Positions 1 to 11,910 are shown, counted from the stretch's first letter. The stretch is 43,084 nucleotides of DNA from Thamnocephalis sphaerospora (GCA_003614735.1 KZ992488.1:1-43084); one strand, 5' to 3'. Notes: a model not told the origin generated them from the letters alone. Made by a program: numbers and translations.

Positions 1-112
1 AACGCGATGCGTCTTGCAAGGGTAGCCAGCGCTTCGTCGATTTACAGGGGTAACACCGCTATGTGGCAAAGCCGCACAAAGTAATGTTAAAGCCAAGATT
101 CTCGCCACAAGC

Positions 113-1132
113 ATGTACGGAACTCTGCTGCATGTCATCGGTGCGGGCGTGTTCTTTATCGCACATGGCTCATCAGGCGAAGCTCGCTCGCTTTGGATCA
201 ACGACATGCCGGTGCTTGATCGAAAAGGCACGTCCTACGACACTGAGGCTGCCATCGGAGACGAGTATATTGTGCTTTTGGTGCGCAAGTCGGACGCATG
301 CGCCAGTGGGCATGGCATATATGTGTGGGGCTTGGCTGGACAAAAGGCAGGACACAAGATCAGCACCCGGACAAATGTGCTTCGAATTGAGTCATTGCGC
401 GGAAACTGGCTGGTGCTCTGCCAAAAACATAGCAGGCCCAAGTCTGCGGCCTATGTTTACAACTTGTGCAAATCACGGTCACCGAGCTTCATCAAGGAAA
501 AATGCCATGCTTACGAGGTAGTATATTGCAACGATACCGAGCCCATTATCTATGGAATAACGGTCGGCAATAGGGAAATCACACGGCAGTCTTGGCAGGT
601 CACGCCTTTTTGCCTTATCAAAAAAGGCGCTATTATAGTAGGCGTAAGTTACCGCCTTGACACTAGCACGCGCTGGCATTCAAAAGTGCTGGCAAAAGAT
701 ATGAGTATACTTTGGAGTACGGCGGAGAATTCTGAAGGACAAATGGTTGTGTATGGCCATCAGAAAAGGCCTCAGCATAGCTCTATCTCGCTGGGTTACA
801 GGTCTGTCGCTGTGTGTCCCCGTGGGAAATACACTGTCCGGACCAGTCGCCAGCGCTGGCAGCTGAATAGTCTAGACGGAGCAAAACTAAGGCAAGCGGT
901 ATACACGCGCGCGCTCTGTTATCTCGGAGTGGCTTTGGGCCGGTTCTGGGCTGGTAATATGAAAAACGGCGCATTCGTCGTGTTCGACACCACTAGTGAC
1001 GCCAACTCTTTTTCGGTCGAAGACGAGCACAAAGGAGGGGAATGCGCGATGAACGATTTTGGGCTAGTGTGCGCGGCTGGCGCCACCTTGTGGGTATATC
1101 ACATGAATGCTATTGCTGCCGCTGGGCATTAA
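113..1132 (+). CDS. Hypothetical protein with N-terminal signal-like segment
   Basis: An uninterrupted 339-residue frame from the ATG at 113 to the TAA at 1130. I do not recognise the family. The first about 20 residues are hydrophobic and end in small residues, resembling a signal peptide. The rest has recurring short beta-strand-like blocks (for example NWLVLC, AFVVFD, TLWVYH) spaced as in a beta-propeller such as the C-terminal half of fungal F-box proteins, but no repeat is clear enough to name. The frame stays open upstream to about position 26, so an earlier spliced exon is possible; then the signal peptide would be an artefact. No introns are needed. Neighbour 2 lies tail to tail downstream. 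Coding status rests mainly on the length of the open frame. Confidence 0.55.
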   Translation: MYGTLLHVIGAGVFFIAHGSSGEARSLWINDMPVLDRKGTSYDTEAAIGDEYIVLLVRKSDACASGHGIYVWGLAGQKAGHKISTRTNVLRIESLRGNWLVLCQKHSRPKSAAYVYNLCKSRSPSFIKEKCHAYEVVYCNDTEPIIYGITVGNREITRQSWQVTPFCLIKKGAIIVGVSYRLDTSTRWHSKVLAKDMSILWSTAENSEGQMVVYGHQKRPQHSSISLGYRSVAVCPRGKYTVRTSRQRWQLNSLDGAKLRQAVYTRALCYLGVALGRFWAGNMKNGAFVVFDTTSDANSFSVEDEHKGGECAMNDFGLVCAAGATLWVYHMNAIAAAGH

Positions 1133-1489
1133 GCGCTCGCCTCGTCCTTTTCAGCATATGCGAGTGCGAAGCAGCTCTTGTTTCCGTCACTAGTAAATGC
1201 TGTTGCCATCACCATATCCATACATGTTAATCCAACCGTTCTTCTATTTCCGCCACCAGTATGCACGCAGCAGCGTAGCTGTAGAAGCCTCAGCGCCGCG
1301 CATAGCCGGGATAAGGAGCAGTTAGCATTCTCTTTGCATAATTTCTTCGTATGTAGGCCACGCTATCAAGTGATACCGTTTATAAGCGACATATCTTTTC
1401 AGCGCTGCCCTTGCGGGTAGACGCCGGGTTGAGCTGTCACGCCTTTGCGCGCTCTTTCCCTACGGCGCACACGAGGGACCGGCCGTCGT
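1133..1489. other. Convergent intergenic region
   Basis: Lies between the stop of the 113-1132 gene and the stop of the minus-strand zinc-finger gene. I see no gene, RNA or repeat in it; presumably it holds both 3' ends. Confidence 0.5.
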
Positions 1490-1852
1490 CTAAGGTTGGA
1501 CAGCATCCGCCGCCTCCTCGAGCTCCTGAGCCCATGTAGGTGACGGTGGTGGCGAGCAGCAAAGTTTGTGCTTTTTGTTTGCTTTTCGTATTTCGCTTGC
1601 CATATGCTCTCTCAATATCCTTTCATTCTTCGACTTGGTGCTGCAACCAGGAACTGGGCAGCTAAGCTGGTAACCAGTGGATGTTCTACAGTGATCCTTC
1701 AGCATATGTTGTATCACCAATTTTTCCACGCCCTTGCCCTCCCCTCTACGTCTAAACTGTCTCTTACATGATGGGCATTCGTATGTTGAAAAGGTGGCCT
1801 TTGCCTTGCAGAAAAGGTCAGAATCGTCCGTAAAAGAATGTGACGATGTCAT
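1490..1852 (-). CDS. Small C2H2-type zinc-finger protein
   Basis: A 120-residue frame with its ATG at 1852 (codons upstream of this are in frame but lack ATG). Two zinc-binding modules are visible: CPSC followed by a His-x4-His pair (QHMLKDH), then a second with CPVPGC and REHM plus a downstream Lys/His-rich stretch. The spacing is longer than the classical C-x2-C-x12-H-x3-H finger, so this is a divergent C2H2 protein, perhaps binding nucleic acid; a role as transcription regulator is inference. The first 30 residues are polar, and the tail is rich in Pro and acidic residues. It could also be one exon of a larger gene. Confidence 0.6.
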   Translation of the reverse strand: MTSSHSFTDDSDLFCKAKATFSTYECPSCKRQFRRRGEGKGVEKLVIQHMLKDHCRTSTGYQLSCPVPGCSTKSKNERILREHMASEIRKANKKHKLCCSPPPSPTWAQELEEAADAVQP

Positions 1853-3858
1853 GATACGTTTGTGCAGCAGCAAAACAAGCAAGTGTTTGCGCGTAATCTG
1901 TAGGGCAACTGCTGTGCGGGATGGTGAGTAGAAGTGCGGTGGTCTGAAAAGTTTGGACGGGTAATTATACCACTTCTTTATAGTGGTGGATAGTCAGGTG
2001 TGAATGCATGATGACGTTGCGGATGCCTTTGAGATAAAGGGCGTTGACCAAAAGGAGCGCAGCGTGCGTTGCGGTAAGACATCAGTAGAGTTGTCGTTGC
2101 GTCAAGTATGCAGCGCTGACGCCGAAGAGCAGTAAGTAGACAGACTTACAGCGACAATCAAGTAATAGAGTGAAATACAAACAGCGCTTCGATGTGCACT
2201 TGCATACAATGATACGCTCGGCAAAGCCGAAATGGGCACAGTTGCACGCGATGCGACAGAGACATACCGTGTGCATACTGCACACGTACGCATATACAGC
2301 ACAGTGCTCCTCTGCTTTCCAGTCTGATGCTACGGGGCCAAGGTATGCCGCGGTGGAGCGCCGGTGATGATGACAGCAGAATGGGCAGCGAGCGAGCAAA
2401 GGGCTCGTCCATAGGCATCACGCCGTCTAGCCGGATGGCCATCAGCGCAAGATGCACCAATGCTTAAGCCACCCAAAGCAGTATTGCACGTCGGGCAACG
2501 GAACAGCTAGATGCTGCGGAGATTGGAGAAGCTACGTGGTTTATACGCTGCACTGTTTGGCACAGTGGTCCACGTGAATGAGCATGGCCGAAATGCCAGA
2601 GGCCAAACCCTTCTGCTGTGGTAGCACGCCACATTGCCATTTCTTTATTGTTTCGCCCACATTACCGTGAACAGAGTGTCCGCCGAGACTGTCTACCATA
2701 TTGTCGGCATTTCCGGCGACGAAGCTGCGCTGGTTGTACTGGCCGCGTGCTTGCGTGGCGACGCAGCGTAAGCTATGGCGCCTACGCTGGCCCACATGCT
2801 TGACTGAGTGTGAAAGTTTACCAAGGCAGAACAAGATACGGTTATGCTACGCCGATCAAGCGCTAAAATTAGCTCTGCAGGGCTGTGACGTAGACCGCTG
2901 AGCATTGCAAGGGTCAGCGGCGGCAACCCGACGAGCTTGATCGCTGAAAAACACAGTTTAGTGCGTGTACGGCGCAAACTCGCACCAAAAGCATGACGCC
3001 ATTACCCTTTCCGCAAAGGTCGGCGGGTAAACCGGCATTGTATCGTGTATATGATGCGTGGCAAACGCAGCGGATATGAAAGCTTTCGACTGCGGCCAAT
3101 ATGAACTGTGTGCATTCTCTCCAGGGGAACATTGCGCGCTAACGGGTTATACCTGCTCTCAAATGTAGCATCTCACGCCAAGGTCTTCTCACATCGTGAC
3201 GCCGGCCATTTCGTATCTGGTGCCGCTCAAGGGACAGACACATAGCGATAGCCTTATTCGGTCGCTCCTGTTCAGATCAAAAGTTTTCCCGGCCGACACT
3301 TTGTCGGTTGCGTGCTGGCTCGTCTGTTTAGGCGTAGGATACTTACCTTTACGATTGCCTGCGCCCAATTAAACCATGTACAACCAGCTCTCGCCGGTTT
3401 GATCAGTTAATTCATGCCTCAGATAAACTCGTGTCGCATACTGTTTGCCGTCCCGCTAAACGAGACAAGGGCGAGTGTGTGGGATGGAAATGTCTACGTC
3501 TGCTACACGACAAGGCAGGTGTCCATAGTCCTCCTCAAATGGGATTTGTCCTTGCCAAATTGGCTTAGCAGCCAAACGAGCAAGGTACCACCATGGCAAG
3601 CAACCATTGTGTTGTGATCACTTTGGGCCAAGGGCCTGTCGTGGTACAGTACACACACCCTTTGCTGTTGTGCTCAGTTCCCGTTCTTTTCTTATTGCTG
3701 CCCTTCGTCATGCGCAACAGAATGCAGGCCGCATAACTTTCCGCCTGTCCTTACTTTAACCACGTCTTTTGCATTTGCCCGCCCAAGCTGTACGCGGGCG
3801 TGTATTGCACCCATCTAACGCGGGCTTTCAACGTCGTTCTGGTCACGCCAAGTTGACC
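1853..3858. other. About 2 kb without a supportable gene
   Basis: Several overlapping open frames of 65-105 codons occur on both strands (for example 2541-2977, minus), but none shows a recognisable domain, a consistent set of splice sites or a convincing start. It contains the promoter of the membrane protein gene at 3859. It may hold a rapidly evolving or decayed gene, or a non-coding transcript; nothing in the sequence decides. Confidence 0.4.
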
Positions 3859-4728
3859 ATGTCTTTTTTTCAGGGCTACGTGCTGCTGGCAGCGCCAGAA
3901 GTCGCGCAAAACGCAATGTTTGTTATTCTGCTTACCTTGATGCTCTGGACGTTCCTGAACAACATTTACAAAGGAGTCGGTCTTTTGTACGCACGCCGCT
4001 ACACTAGAGGCACGCGGTTGTATGTGCCCATACTCAACACCGTGCCAAACCTGATCTGCTGCCCCACGTCCGCTTATGTATTGCTGCACTGCGCCCTGCC
4101 GGGGTCCGTCAATTGCGACGTAAATCTTGCGATGGATGCTGCCGCCGTATCGCTGGGCACGGCCTCCATCGTTGCCATCCTGTTTATCCGCGTGTATTAC
4201 GCATGGATGCGACACAGATGGCTGCTGTACCTAGGCGCGGTGCTGATACTTGCCACGCTTGTCGTCGGCGCCTCTAGCTTCTTTGCCCTGTCCATGCATA
4301 CCGACAAAAACGGGTTTTGCCTGGCAAAGACAAACACCTACTGGACACTGGCCAAGTTTACCACAGACATCGTCACGAATCTCACACTTTCAGGTCTCTA
4401 CATTTATGTGCTGGGCCGTGTGGTGCGCGGTGGTCTCAGCGTGTCCCTGTACAAGGAACTCCGTCACGAAGGGCTTGTTGCCACGTTCATGGTCATTGCA
4501 TCGTCGATTCTCGCCGCTCTGGTCGTTCTTCTCGATCTGCTCCCCGACAATGCTCTATATATCTACGCCATTGATAGTAAGTCTGCAGCGTCTGCGTGCA
4601 CACGAAAAGCATGCTGACGACCACGACACACTGCCTAGTCTTGATCAACGCAACGCTAATCAACCAGATGCTATGCAGACGCCGTAATAGTGATAACGTA
4701 CGACCCAGAGACGAGCCGCATTACGTGA
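3859..4728 (+). CDS. Seven-helix membrane protein, paralogue of the gene at 18700
   Basis: Proposed exons 3859-4576 and 4679-4728 (255 aa). At least six hydrophobic helices are evident, separated by short charged loops, including an RHRWLL element before helix 4 that matches RNRWLL in the gene at 18700. The single intron (102 nt, GTAAGT donor, CTAAT branch, GCAG acceptor) follows the codons for YIYAI. Splicing replaces a run-on tail with a continuation that completes the seventh helix and keeps an Asp also present in the paralogue (LDW). The ATG is immediately followed by TTTTTTTCAG, itself a perfect acceptor, so an upstream first exon could replace this start. The topology resembles fungal seven-transmembrane receptors, but no ligand or G-protein motif is identifiable; function unknown. 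Confidence 0.65.
4577..4678 (+). other. Intron in seven-helix protein gene
   Basis: GTAAGT donor, branch-like CTAAT and GCAG acceptor. Removal joins phase 1 ends and gives a short tail ending at the TGA at 4726. Confidence 0.6.
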
Positions 4729-5199
4729 ATGCTACAGTAGAGTAGAATGCTATACTCTGCCTACCGTTCTGTACTTGTCTGTCGTCGTCCCACTATCCGT
4801 CACCTCGTCTAAATCCGTGTTGTGTATCATAACGTCGTCAAAAAGACAAAAGTCTGCGCACGCTGTAGCTAGCAGCTCAAATTCAATTTATGCTGGGCAT
4901 TAACGTCAAGCCGCTCCAACGATGGCGCAAGCTATTCTGCGTCTGCATGAATGTAAAGTAAATTAAGCTATTCATCATCTCCTGCTTCAAATTGCATGGA
5001 CGATAGCAGATGCTAGTACACGGCATTGGCCTCTTAGCACGCCGACTGTGGTTGTTTGTGCGTAGACTCTGGCCAGTGTTGACAATATTTTTCTTTTTTT
5101 CCTGGTTAGCAATTCACCCCAGGTGCCGTCGGTCCACTTGTTTCCTGATCGCCCTGCATTCCTGCTGATTAGTCCACCCTCCTGTCTGCATTCATCAGT
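4729..5199. other. Intergenic region upstream of NOC3
   Basis: No gene seen. A T-rich tract at 5089-5100 lies about 100 bases before the NOC3 ATG and may belong to its promoter. Confidence 0.5.
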
Positions 5200-8100
5200 A
5201 TGGCTATCTCGGCGGTGAAGCGCGCAAACCAAAAGCGCGGCAAAAAGGGCGGCGGCGCAGCGGCTGCCAGCAACAACAAGAAGACGGCCACCGCGTCCGC
5301 CGCGCCCGCCGGTCGCAAGGGAAAGCCGAATGCAGGAGGAAAGCGGAAGCAGACTGATGGACAGCGCAACAAGAAGCGCGCGGCGGACGATATCGTTGCT
5401 GTTCCAGCGACAGAGGCGGTTGATTCCGGGGCCGAGCTTTCCGAGGAGGATATGGCATACTTTGACAATTCTGGCCAGCAAGACTACGGCTTTTTGACGA
5501 GCATGGACACAAAAGCGCTATCACGGTAAGCTGGTTATGGCAGTAGACGCAGTAAGGTGCTTGCACGCATGACATTGCGAATCTGACGCCGGACGTGCAT
5601 GCAGGCAAGAAAAAGGCAAGAAGCGTAAGAATCTGCCGCGGCCGGCGAATCGCCCTGTAGGCAATAGCAGTGACGACGAGGATCTAAGCGATGAAGAGCA
5701 CGTTTTGTCGGATGGTTCTATTTCGGAGAACGATCTGGCAGCCTATGAGGCAATGCCACGGCGGGCCGAGTGGAGCCAGCGTGCTGAAGAGGCTACCCGT
5801 GCCGCGCTGCCCATCAAGTTGCCGGATGGTCGCGTTCGACCGGGCGCGCTGCTAGACCTTCCTGCCGGTAAGGGTTTAACGCCTGGCGTGGTGCCAAGCA
5901 TTGCATTTAGTCCTGACGGGCGCTCTTTGCTGTCAGCAGGTGAGGACGCCATGGAGGAGGATGAGTCGGAGGCAGAGGACACCCGCGCCAAGGGTAAGCA
6001 GGGCAAGGGCCGCAAGGATGCGGAAAGCGACGCCATGGAAGTGGACGACCATGAGACGCCCGTCAAGAGCGGCACTGAGGAACTGCGCAAGAAAAAGGAG
6101 AAGCTAGCTTTGATTGCGCAAAGCGTTCTGGCGGACCCAGAGGGCGAGGTGAGATGAGCAGGTGGCGCTCCGTAAGCAGCAATGTCCATTGAACACTCTA
6201 TGCGCACGTTGCAGGTGGCGCGACTCAAGACACTGCGCGAGATGATGCGCGATCGCGACCCCAAAGCGCGCAAGTTGGTCTATTTGACGCAGCTCGCCAT
6301 CTACAAGGATATTGCGCCTGGCTACCGCATTCGCGAGCTGACCGAGCAGGAGCGCACGGCCAAGGTGTCGGCAGATATCAAAAAGCTGCGCAAGTATGAG
6401 GAGACGCTGGTGTTCAATTACCGCGCGTATCTCGACGCACTGCTGCGCGAGATAAAGGGCAAAGATGCCGACACCGCACCGGGCTCGATGAACCATGTCG
6501 TGACACGGTGCTTGTGTACGCTGTTGGAGACGTTGCCACATTTTAATTTCCGCGCCGATCTCATCAAGGCGGTGTCCCAGCGTCTGGGTGCTCGTCGCTG
6601 GAGTGAGGTAAGCGGACGCGCGTTGCATCTACATGGAGTATGATTTAACGCGTATGCGTATCTGTGCATATATTACGGCCATGCTAGCTTTCCGAGCTGG
6701 CGTACAGCACGGTAGTTTCGGTATTCCGCGAGGATATCTCTGGTGAGATTAGTCTAGATGTGGTGAAGCAGATTACGCACATGGTCAAGGCACGCGACTA
6801 CAATGTCCATCCCAAGGTAATGTCCGCACGGGTTGGCGTCAACGTCAGCGATCATGCTCACGGCTGCCATGTTATCAACATTGTAGGTGCTGGCCACGTT
6901 CTTCCACCTAAAGCTGCGCGACGAGTTGCGCGGTCCAGCCAACAGCACGGACAACCAGGAGCAGGGCAAGGGCAAGGGCAAGAAGCCCAAGGTGCAAAAG
7001 GTGCATCTGTCCAAAAAGGACCGCAAGCGGCGTCGCGTGGAGAAGGAGGTGGAGGCCGAGATGCGTGAAGCAGAGGCTGAATACTCGCGCGAGGAGAAGG
7101 AGCGCATGGTAGGTGGAACCGTGCTTGTACATCTACCAGAGTGTATATTAATGTGCATGTACCGGCCCTGCAGTTCAACGAGACGCTCAAGATGGTGTTT
7201 GTCACATACTTTCGCGTGCTCAAGCAGGGCGACACTTCGCCGCTGCTTCCGGCAGTGCTAGAAGGCTTGGCCAAGTGCGTGCTGCGCCTCAACTGCTTAG
7301 CCATCTCGACATTCTTGCTCACCTACCGTCTGTCGTCCCTCATTGATCCAGATTCGCCCACTTGATCAGCGTGGATTACTTTGAGGATCTGTTGGCGCTA
7401 CTGAAGCGTCTTATGCAGGTCTATCATCCGGACTACAAGCCGGACGAGAAGACACTGGCCGAGCGCAAGAACAAGCGGCGCAATGCCAAGCTGCAAGGCG
7501 GTGAAATGGAGACCGAAGAGGGCGAGGATGAGATTCAGGGAGACAAGGTTCGCATGCCACTGCTCTGCCTGATCACATCAGCTCAGATTCTCTCTGGCCA
7601 CGGTGAGTGTTTACGGTAATGTGGTTGCTGTTACAGCTGGCCTGCTAACACGCACACACACGCTGCTGATTGTAGGTGAGGCAATCAACTATGATCTCAA
7701 AGAGTTTTACACACTGCTTTATGCGCTGCTGTTCCCTGTGGCCATGAAGGCAAGCGCATCGGAAACGGCCCAGGAGGAAAATACTCAGGCGACGCGCGGC
7801 AACAAGCGGAAGCGCACTCCCAGCGAGCAAAAGACACGCGCTGCCACCGATGCAGAACTGGTGATGCGTGGCCTGGACGCACTGCTGCTGCAGCGCAAGC
7901 ATGTGCGTGACTGCTGGTCAGATGGCTTGGTGATGCTCTGCGTGCGCTAACCTGCTGCTTCTGCAGGTGCCGGTTGAGCGTGTGGCTGCCTTCTTGAAGC
8001 GCATTGCCACGGCATCGCTGCATCTCTCGCCAGCCATGGCGGTGCAGTCTCTGGATCGGATACGCTCGGTGATTCAGGTACGCTTTATATTGGGCCAAGC

Positions 8101-8430
8101 CGTGGACCATGTGACGTGTGGGCGCTTGCTGACCATGGCTTTCTTGCAGCGGAAAGCGCAGCTGGACACGCTGCTGTCGGACGAAGACGGCCGACTCGGT
8201 AACGGTGTGCATTTGCCCGAGCTGGATGACCCAGACCTTTGCAATCCGCTGGCCACCAGCATGTGGGAACTGGCTCTGTTCAAGGCAAGTGCGCTGGCGC
8301 ATCCATACCCTGTTATCCCGGCTAACGCTGCATGCACCGGCAGGACCACTACGACCCCAAAGTGCGCGAGCATGCCAGTGCGTTACTACGCGTGCGGCCG
8401 TCCAGCGATGCTTCGTCGCGTGCGCGCTAA
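5200..8430 (+). CDS. NOC3: Nucleolar complex protein 3 (60S ribosome biogenesis)
   Basis: Eleven exons: 5200-5525, 5605-6148, 6215-6607, 6688-6816, 6887-7108, 7174-7274, 7352-7602, 7676-7902, 7967-8077, 8150-8284 and 8344-8430, all in phase (841 aa; yeast Noc3 663, human about 800). In yeast Noc3 pairs with Noc2 to export pre-60S particles from nucleolus to nucleoplasm and also helps load MCM at origins. Residues 1-290 are Lys-rich then acidic, typical of nucleolar proteins. The NOC3 domain follows (about 290-480), then a KKDRKRRR stretch, the diagnostic [18 protein letters not shown] block (about 540), [14 protein letters not shown] and [18 protein letters not shown], and the CBF/Mak21-type C-terminus ending with [11 protein letters not shown]. 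The last intron uses a GC donor. No frame damage is seen. Confidence 0.96.
8285..8343 (+). other. GC-AG intron (NOC3 intron 10)
   Basis: Exon ends AAG, intron starts GCAAGT and ends GGCAG. No GT donor nearby would connect LFK to the conserved DHYDPKVR block in frame. Confidence 0.85.
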
Positions 8431-8648
8431 GCACCACATTCGCACAATAATTACTGTGATAGACCAGACGTATGGCATCGCTGATACAACCAATGGCGGC
8501 GCCTCGTCGGCTGACGCACTACGTGCACCATTGTACTGTTCTTCCGCGCACTCATCAGCCCGCACGCCTGTCCGCTCACCTGCCTTCTCTTCCTCTAGCA
8601 CAGCCATTACTCTGCTAGCATCACCGCTGTTTTGTATTTTGTAGCGTC

Positions 8649-9979
8649 ATGTCACACAACGAACCCACCAACCTTGACTTGCCGGTTATCAGCGTTGTGC
8701 CGCTGCGCACAGACGCCGACGCCAGTGACGCCGACGCCCAGTTTGTTCGTGGCCAGCTGGGCATTACGCCCGTGACGGTGGCGGGCGCAGTGAGAGCGTG
8801 CTGGGACGGCTCCGACGTGCAGCCGCTCTTGCTTAAAGTGAAGCTAGTGGTGCACGAGCGCAGTAGGGCCGAGCAGTGCACGCTACAGCAGGTGGACGAC
8901 GTGGAACAATTCAGCCTTACTTCCACGCTACAGCGCAGCGTTCGTGTGGTATGGCCGCCCGAAGAGGCTGGCGAACCCGGCGACTCGGAGTATGAAAGCG
9001 AAGCGGAGAATGTATCGCCAGTAGATGCGTCGCCATCCGAGACAATTCTACAGGCCATGGCCGACGGCGCCATTGCCGGCCAGTTTTCCCTGCCCGTCAA
9101 CGACCATCTGCCCGGCTCCGTAGCATTGCCATATGGTGCGCTGCAGTACAAGCTGGCAGCGTCCCTTGTATATCGACTGAAAAGCACCGGGTCGCAACTG
9201 CGTACGCTCAAATGGCGCCAAACCCTTACCGTGCCGCGATGGAGCCACATTACTCCGTCGGTACCATTCCCACTCGAGTGTGCCATCGATGAGGACACTT
9301 GCATCCAGGCACACCTCTCTGAATCCTGCCTTTACGCTGGGCATTCTGGCGCGCTGACAATGTACATGCAAAAGTCTGACGATGAAGCCGCATCCGATCA
9401 GAGCGGCGGATTTGTGGAGCAGGCTACCAACATACAGCTGGTTCTGTATCGCGTCGATGCCTATCGCCACTCGCATCGTGTGGAGGGTCCGGACGAAGGC
9501 AATGGCGACGACCACAACGATCAGGAACAGAGCCCGCAGGAGGATAGCCGCCAGGCCGGGTATAGCGGCCGCGTAGAAGACGACGACTGGTCTTCGCACA
9601 GCGTGCTGATGTGCACCACCAAAGTGCCTGCTGATCAGCACGCACTGGCCAGTTCGCGCGGCCAGACGATCGAGCTCAAGTGTCCGGCCGACTTGATTCC
9701 GTCGTTACGTCCGAGCTCCTGCGCATCTCTTACATCTACATTGTGCGCGTCGACTTTGCGGACCGGACGGCCGAGTTCTTTTTCCCGCTGGAGGCGATCA
9801 CCCCGGTGGCGGGCGAAAAGCCGTCGCCAATCGCCGCTGGCCTTGCGTCCCTTTCGTTGATGACAGCCGCGCTATTTGGAAAGTCGGCGTCGGTCGATCC
9901 AAGTTCGCCGCCTACGCAGGGCAACGTCCCGCCCGATGTCGATCCAGCGGATGCCGGTCAGGTGCCTTGTCTCGGCTGA
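8649..9979 (+). CDS. Arrestin-like protein with one apparent frameshift
   Basis: One long frame from the ATG at 8649 continues in another frame from about 9700 to the TGA at 9977. The N-terminal half has the alpha-arrestin pattern (QFSLPVNDHLPGSV, then LPYGALQYKLAASLVYRL). The C-terminal arrestin domain starts near residue 210 and carries long acidic loops. The downstream frame (SELLRISYIYIVRVDF) supplies the expected last strands. Alpha-arrestins link membrane cargo to ubiquitin ligases; a Rgp1-type trafficking protein is an alternative, and no PPxY motif is obvious. The frame change falls between about 9680 and 9715 in continuous coding sequence, without credible splice sites, and corresponds to one missing base (or two extra). 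It may be an assembly error or a real lesion. Confidence 0.7.
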
Positions 9980-10095
9980 GCAGAGGCGCAATAGGGCAGC
10001 AATTGCATGTACAACGATTATATCTGAACAATACAGCGACATGGTTGCACAGTGGTTTAATATCGACCATAGAATAGCGCTGCCGCAGCTGCCAC

Positions 10096-11910
10096 CTATG
10101 CATCGGCAGCTGCCGAGGCGTTGTTGGCCTGCACTGCGTCCAGAATACGGCGATAATCTTCGATGACACCCTCAAACGTCTCCTGTAGCTTTTCCTGCCG
10201 TTCCTTCTTCTCCAACGTTGCCAGTGCGTCCTGTAAGTGTGATGCAGTTAGCATATCGTCGGCCTGCTGGCGACCAGTGGCTACTTACTCGGTTAAACTG
10301 ATAAAGGCGCTTCTTCACCTGTAGACGGTAGGGGCGGAAGCGACGCTCATCCCGCAGCGGAACTCGCCGCAGCAGTGCCATCTCCACGCAGCGCTCCACT
10401 TGCCGCTGGAAGAGGTGGACAAACATGAGTATTCCAGCTGCAGTACACCGCACAATATCCCACCCAGCCTAACCTTGCTAAGCTTGTGCTCCTTTCGTAG
10501 TTTTTCAATGACCGACCTGGCAACGGGTGCCTCGGCATTGCTCAACAGGCTGTCGCGCATCAAACGACGCAGATCGTTCTTGTCGCGCATATCAGAGAAT
10601 GACTCGCTAGGGTCTTCGACTGACCAGTCGAGTGATTAGTCAGACGCAACCGTTGCTGCGTAAGCGCGGTAGTGGCGGCATACCAGTAATCTCGATGACT
10701 TTGCTATCAGCGCGAAGGCGATCGCATATGGTATTGTACAGCCGGCCTACGGTGCAGGATGTAAGCGACTATCAGCTGATGTTACGCCTGTGCACCGTGC
10801 GCTACGCACTGCCGTGACCCTGGCCTTGATAGGGTGGAAGAATCAGAAATTGGCTATGGCAATAGCGTTAGCCTTGATAGACTAGCACAAAATCTACTGT
10901 GCTTGCTCTGTACCTGATGCGCACACGCTCGTGGTCTGGGTAGCAGAAAAAGTGGTACATGGTGCATACACCAATGAAACGATACTGCGTACGACCTTCT
11001 CGTGTCGTCTTTTCGTAGCTTTGCGCAGATACAGGCAGGTGAGCAACGGCAAGCGAGACCACTGCTCAGCGGAAGAGAACACCTACAGCGTGACAATTTC
11101 CCAGCGTGGCTCTTCGTCAATGAATGTTGCCCCCTCAATGTAAAACACTGGAAACAGGCGTATCCGCTCGTAGTGCTCGCGCATTTCAGGAGTATCAAAG
11201 CGACCCTAGAGCAGTCGATCGTCGGTTAGCCTACCCAGCCAGATGCGCATCATGCCGTACGCATACGCACGCTGTACACCTGGAAGGTCTGCTCATCGGA
11301 GCCTGCAGAGTACTCGTGCACTAGCTCACCCGCAGGCGAGAATTCAAGCGCATCGCGCTCCAGCTGCTTCTTGAACACCTTTACATCCCGAGTGTAGGCT
11401 TATGCGGAACCACCGTCAGCACAGTGTGCCATGTCTTTCATAAGCAGGCCCCGTCGGTACCAACCTGTATCGCTCGGTAGAAACTCGGCCAACAGCTTTT
11501 CCACATTGTCGGCCTCTCCAATACGCGCGTCGATCGTGCCAGCATGAGCTATATCAACGTACAGATAAAGCGAGTTTGCCGAAAAATACAACTACCGCCG
11601 CTGGTCAGCAACACCGCCACCAGCACACCGCCGCCAGCACCCTACGTTGATGTGCAGGTCGCGGTAGCCATAGACCTGCTCCTTTTCGCCAAAGATTGGA
11701 TACGTGAATTCCGGGCCAAAGTCGTCGGCGCTACTGCTCAGGTCATACTCATCCGCCACTACCGTCATGACAACGCACAGACATCAGCATTAAAAGACTG
11801 GCCATCCGCAGCGGCGGCCGTAACCCACCGAGACGCAGCTGAACTGCTTCGTTGGAGGAACACACCCACTCGGTGGTGTCGATTGCCTTGGCAAACGTGG
11901 CAGTGTTCAT
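10096..11910 (-). CDS. HAT1: Histone acetyltransferase type B catalytic subunit
   Basis: Eleven exons on the minus strand: 11910-11829, 11758-11646, 11591-11465, 11398-11271, 11205-11087, 11018-10914, 10853-10810, 10746-10684, 10619-10474, 10405-10289 and 10230-10096 (392 aa; yeast Hat1 374). Hat1 acetylates new histone H4 at Lys5 and Lys12 together with the Hat2/RbAp46 WD protein. The N-terminal domain has EWVCSSNEA and FTYPIFGEKEQVYGYRDLHI. The GNAT core has RFIGVCTMYHFF, the acetyl-CoA loop QGQGHGS, and the catalytic-Glu segment TVEDPSESFSDMRDKND. The C-terminal part ends with QETFEGVIEDYRRIL. Two introns end in AAG rather than a pyrimidine-AG. It is transcribed divergently from NTAQ1 with 99 bases between the ATGs. 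Confidence 0.96.

Noticed and set aside
7697-8437. 246-codon minus-strand frame
   Set aside because: Antisense shadow of NOC3 exons 8-11; it also runs across real introns.
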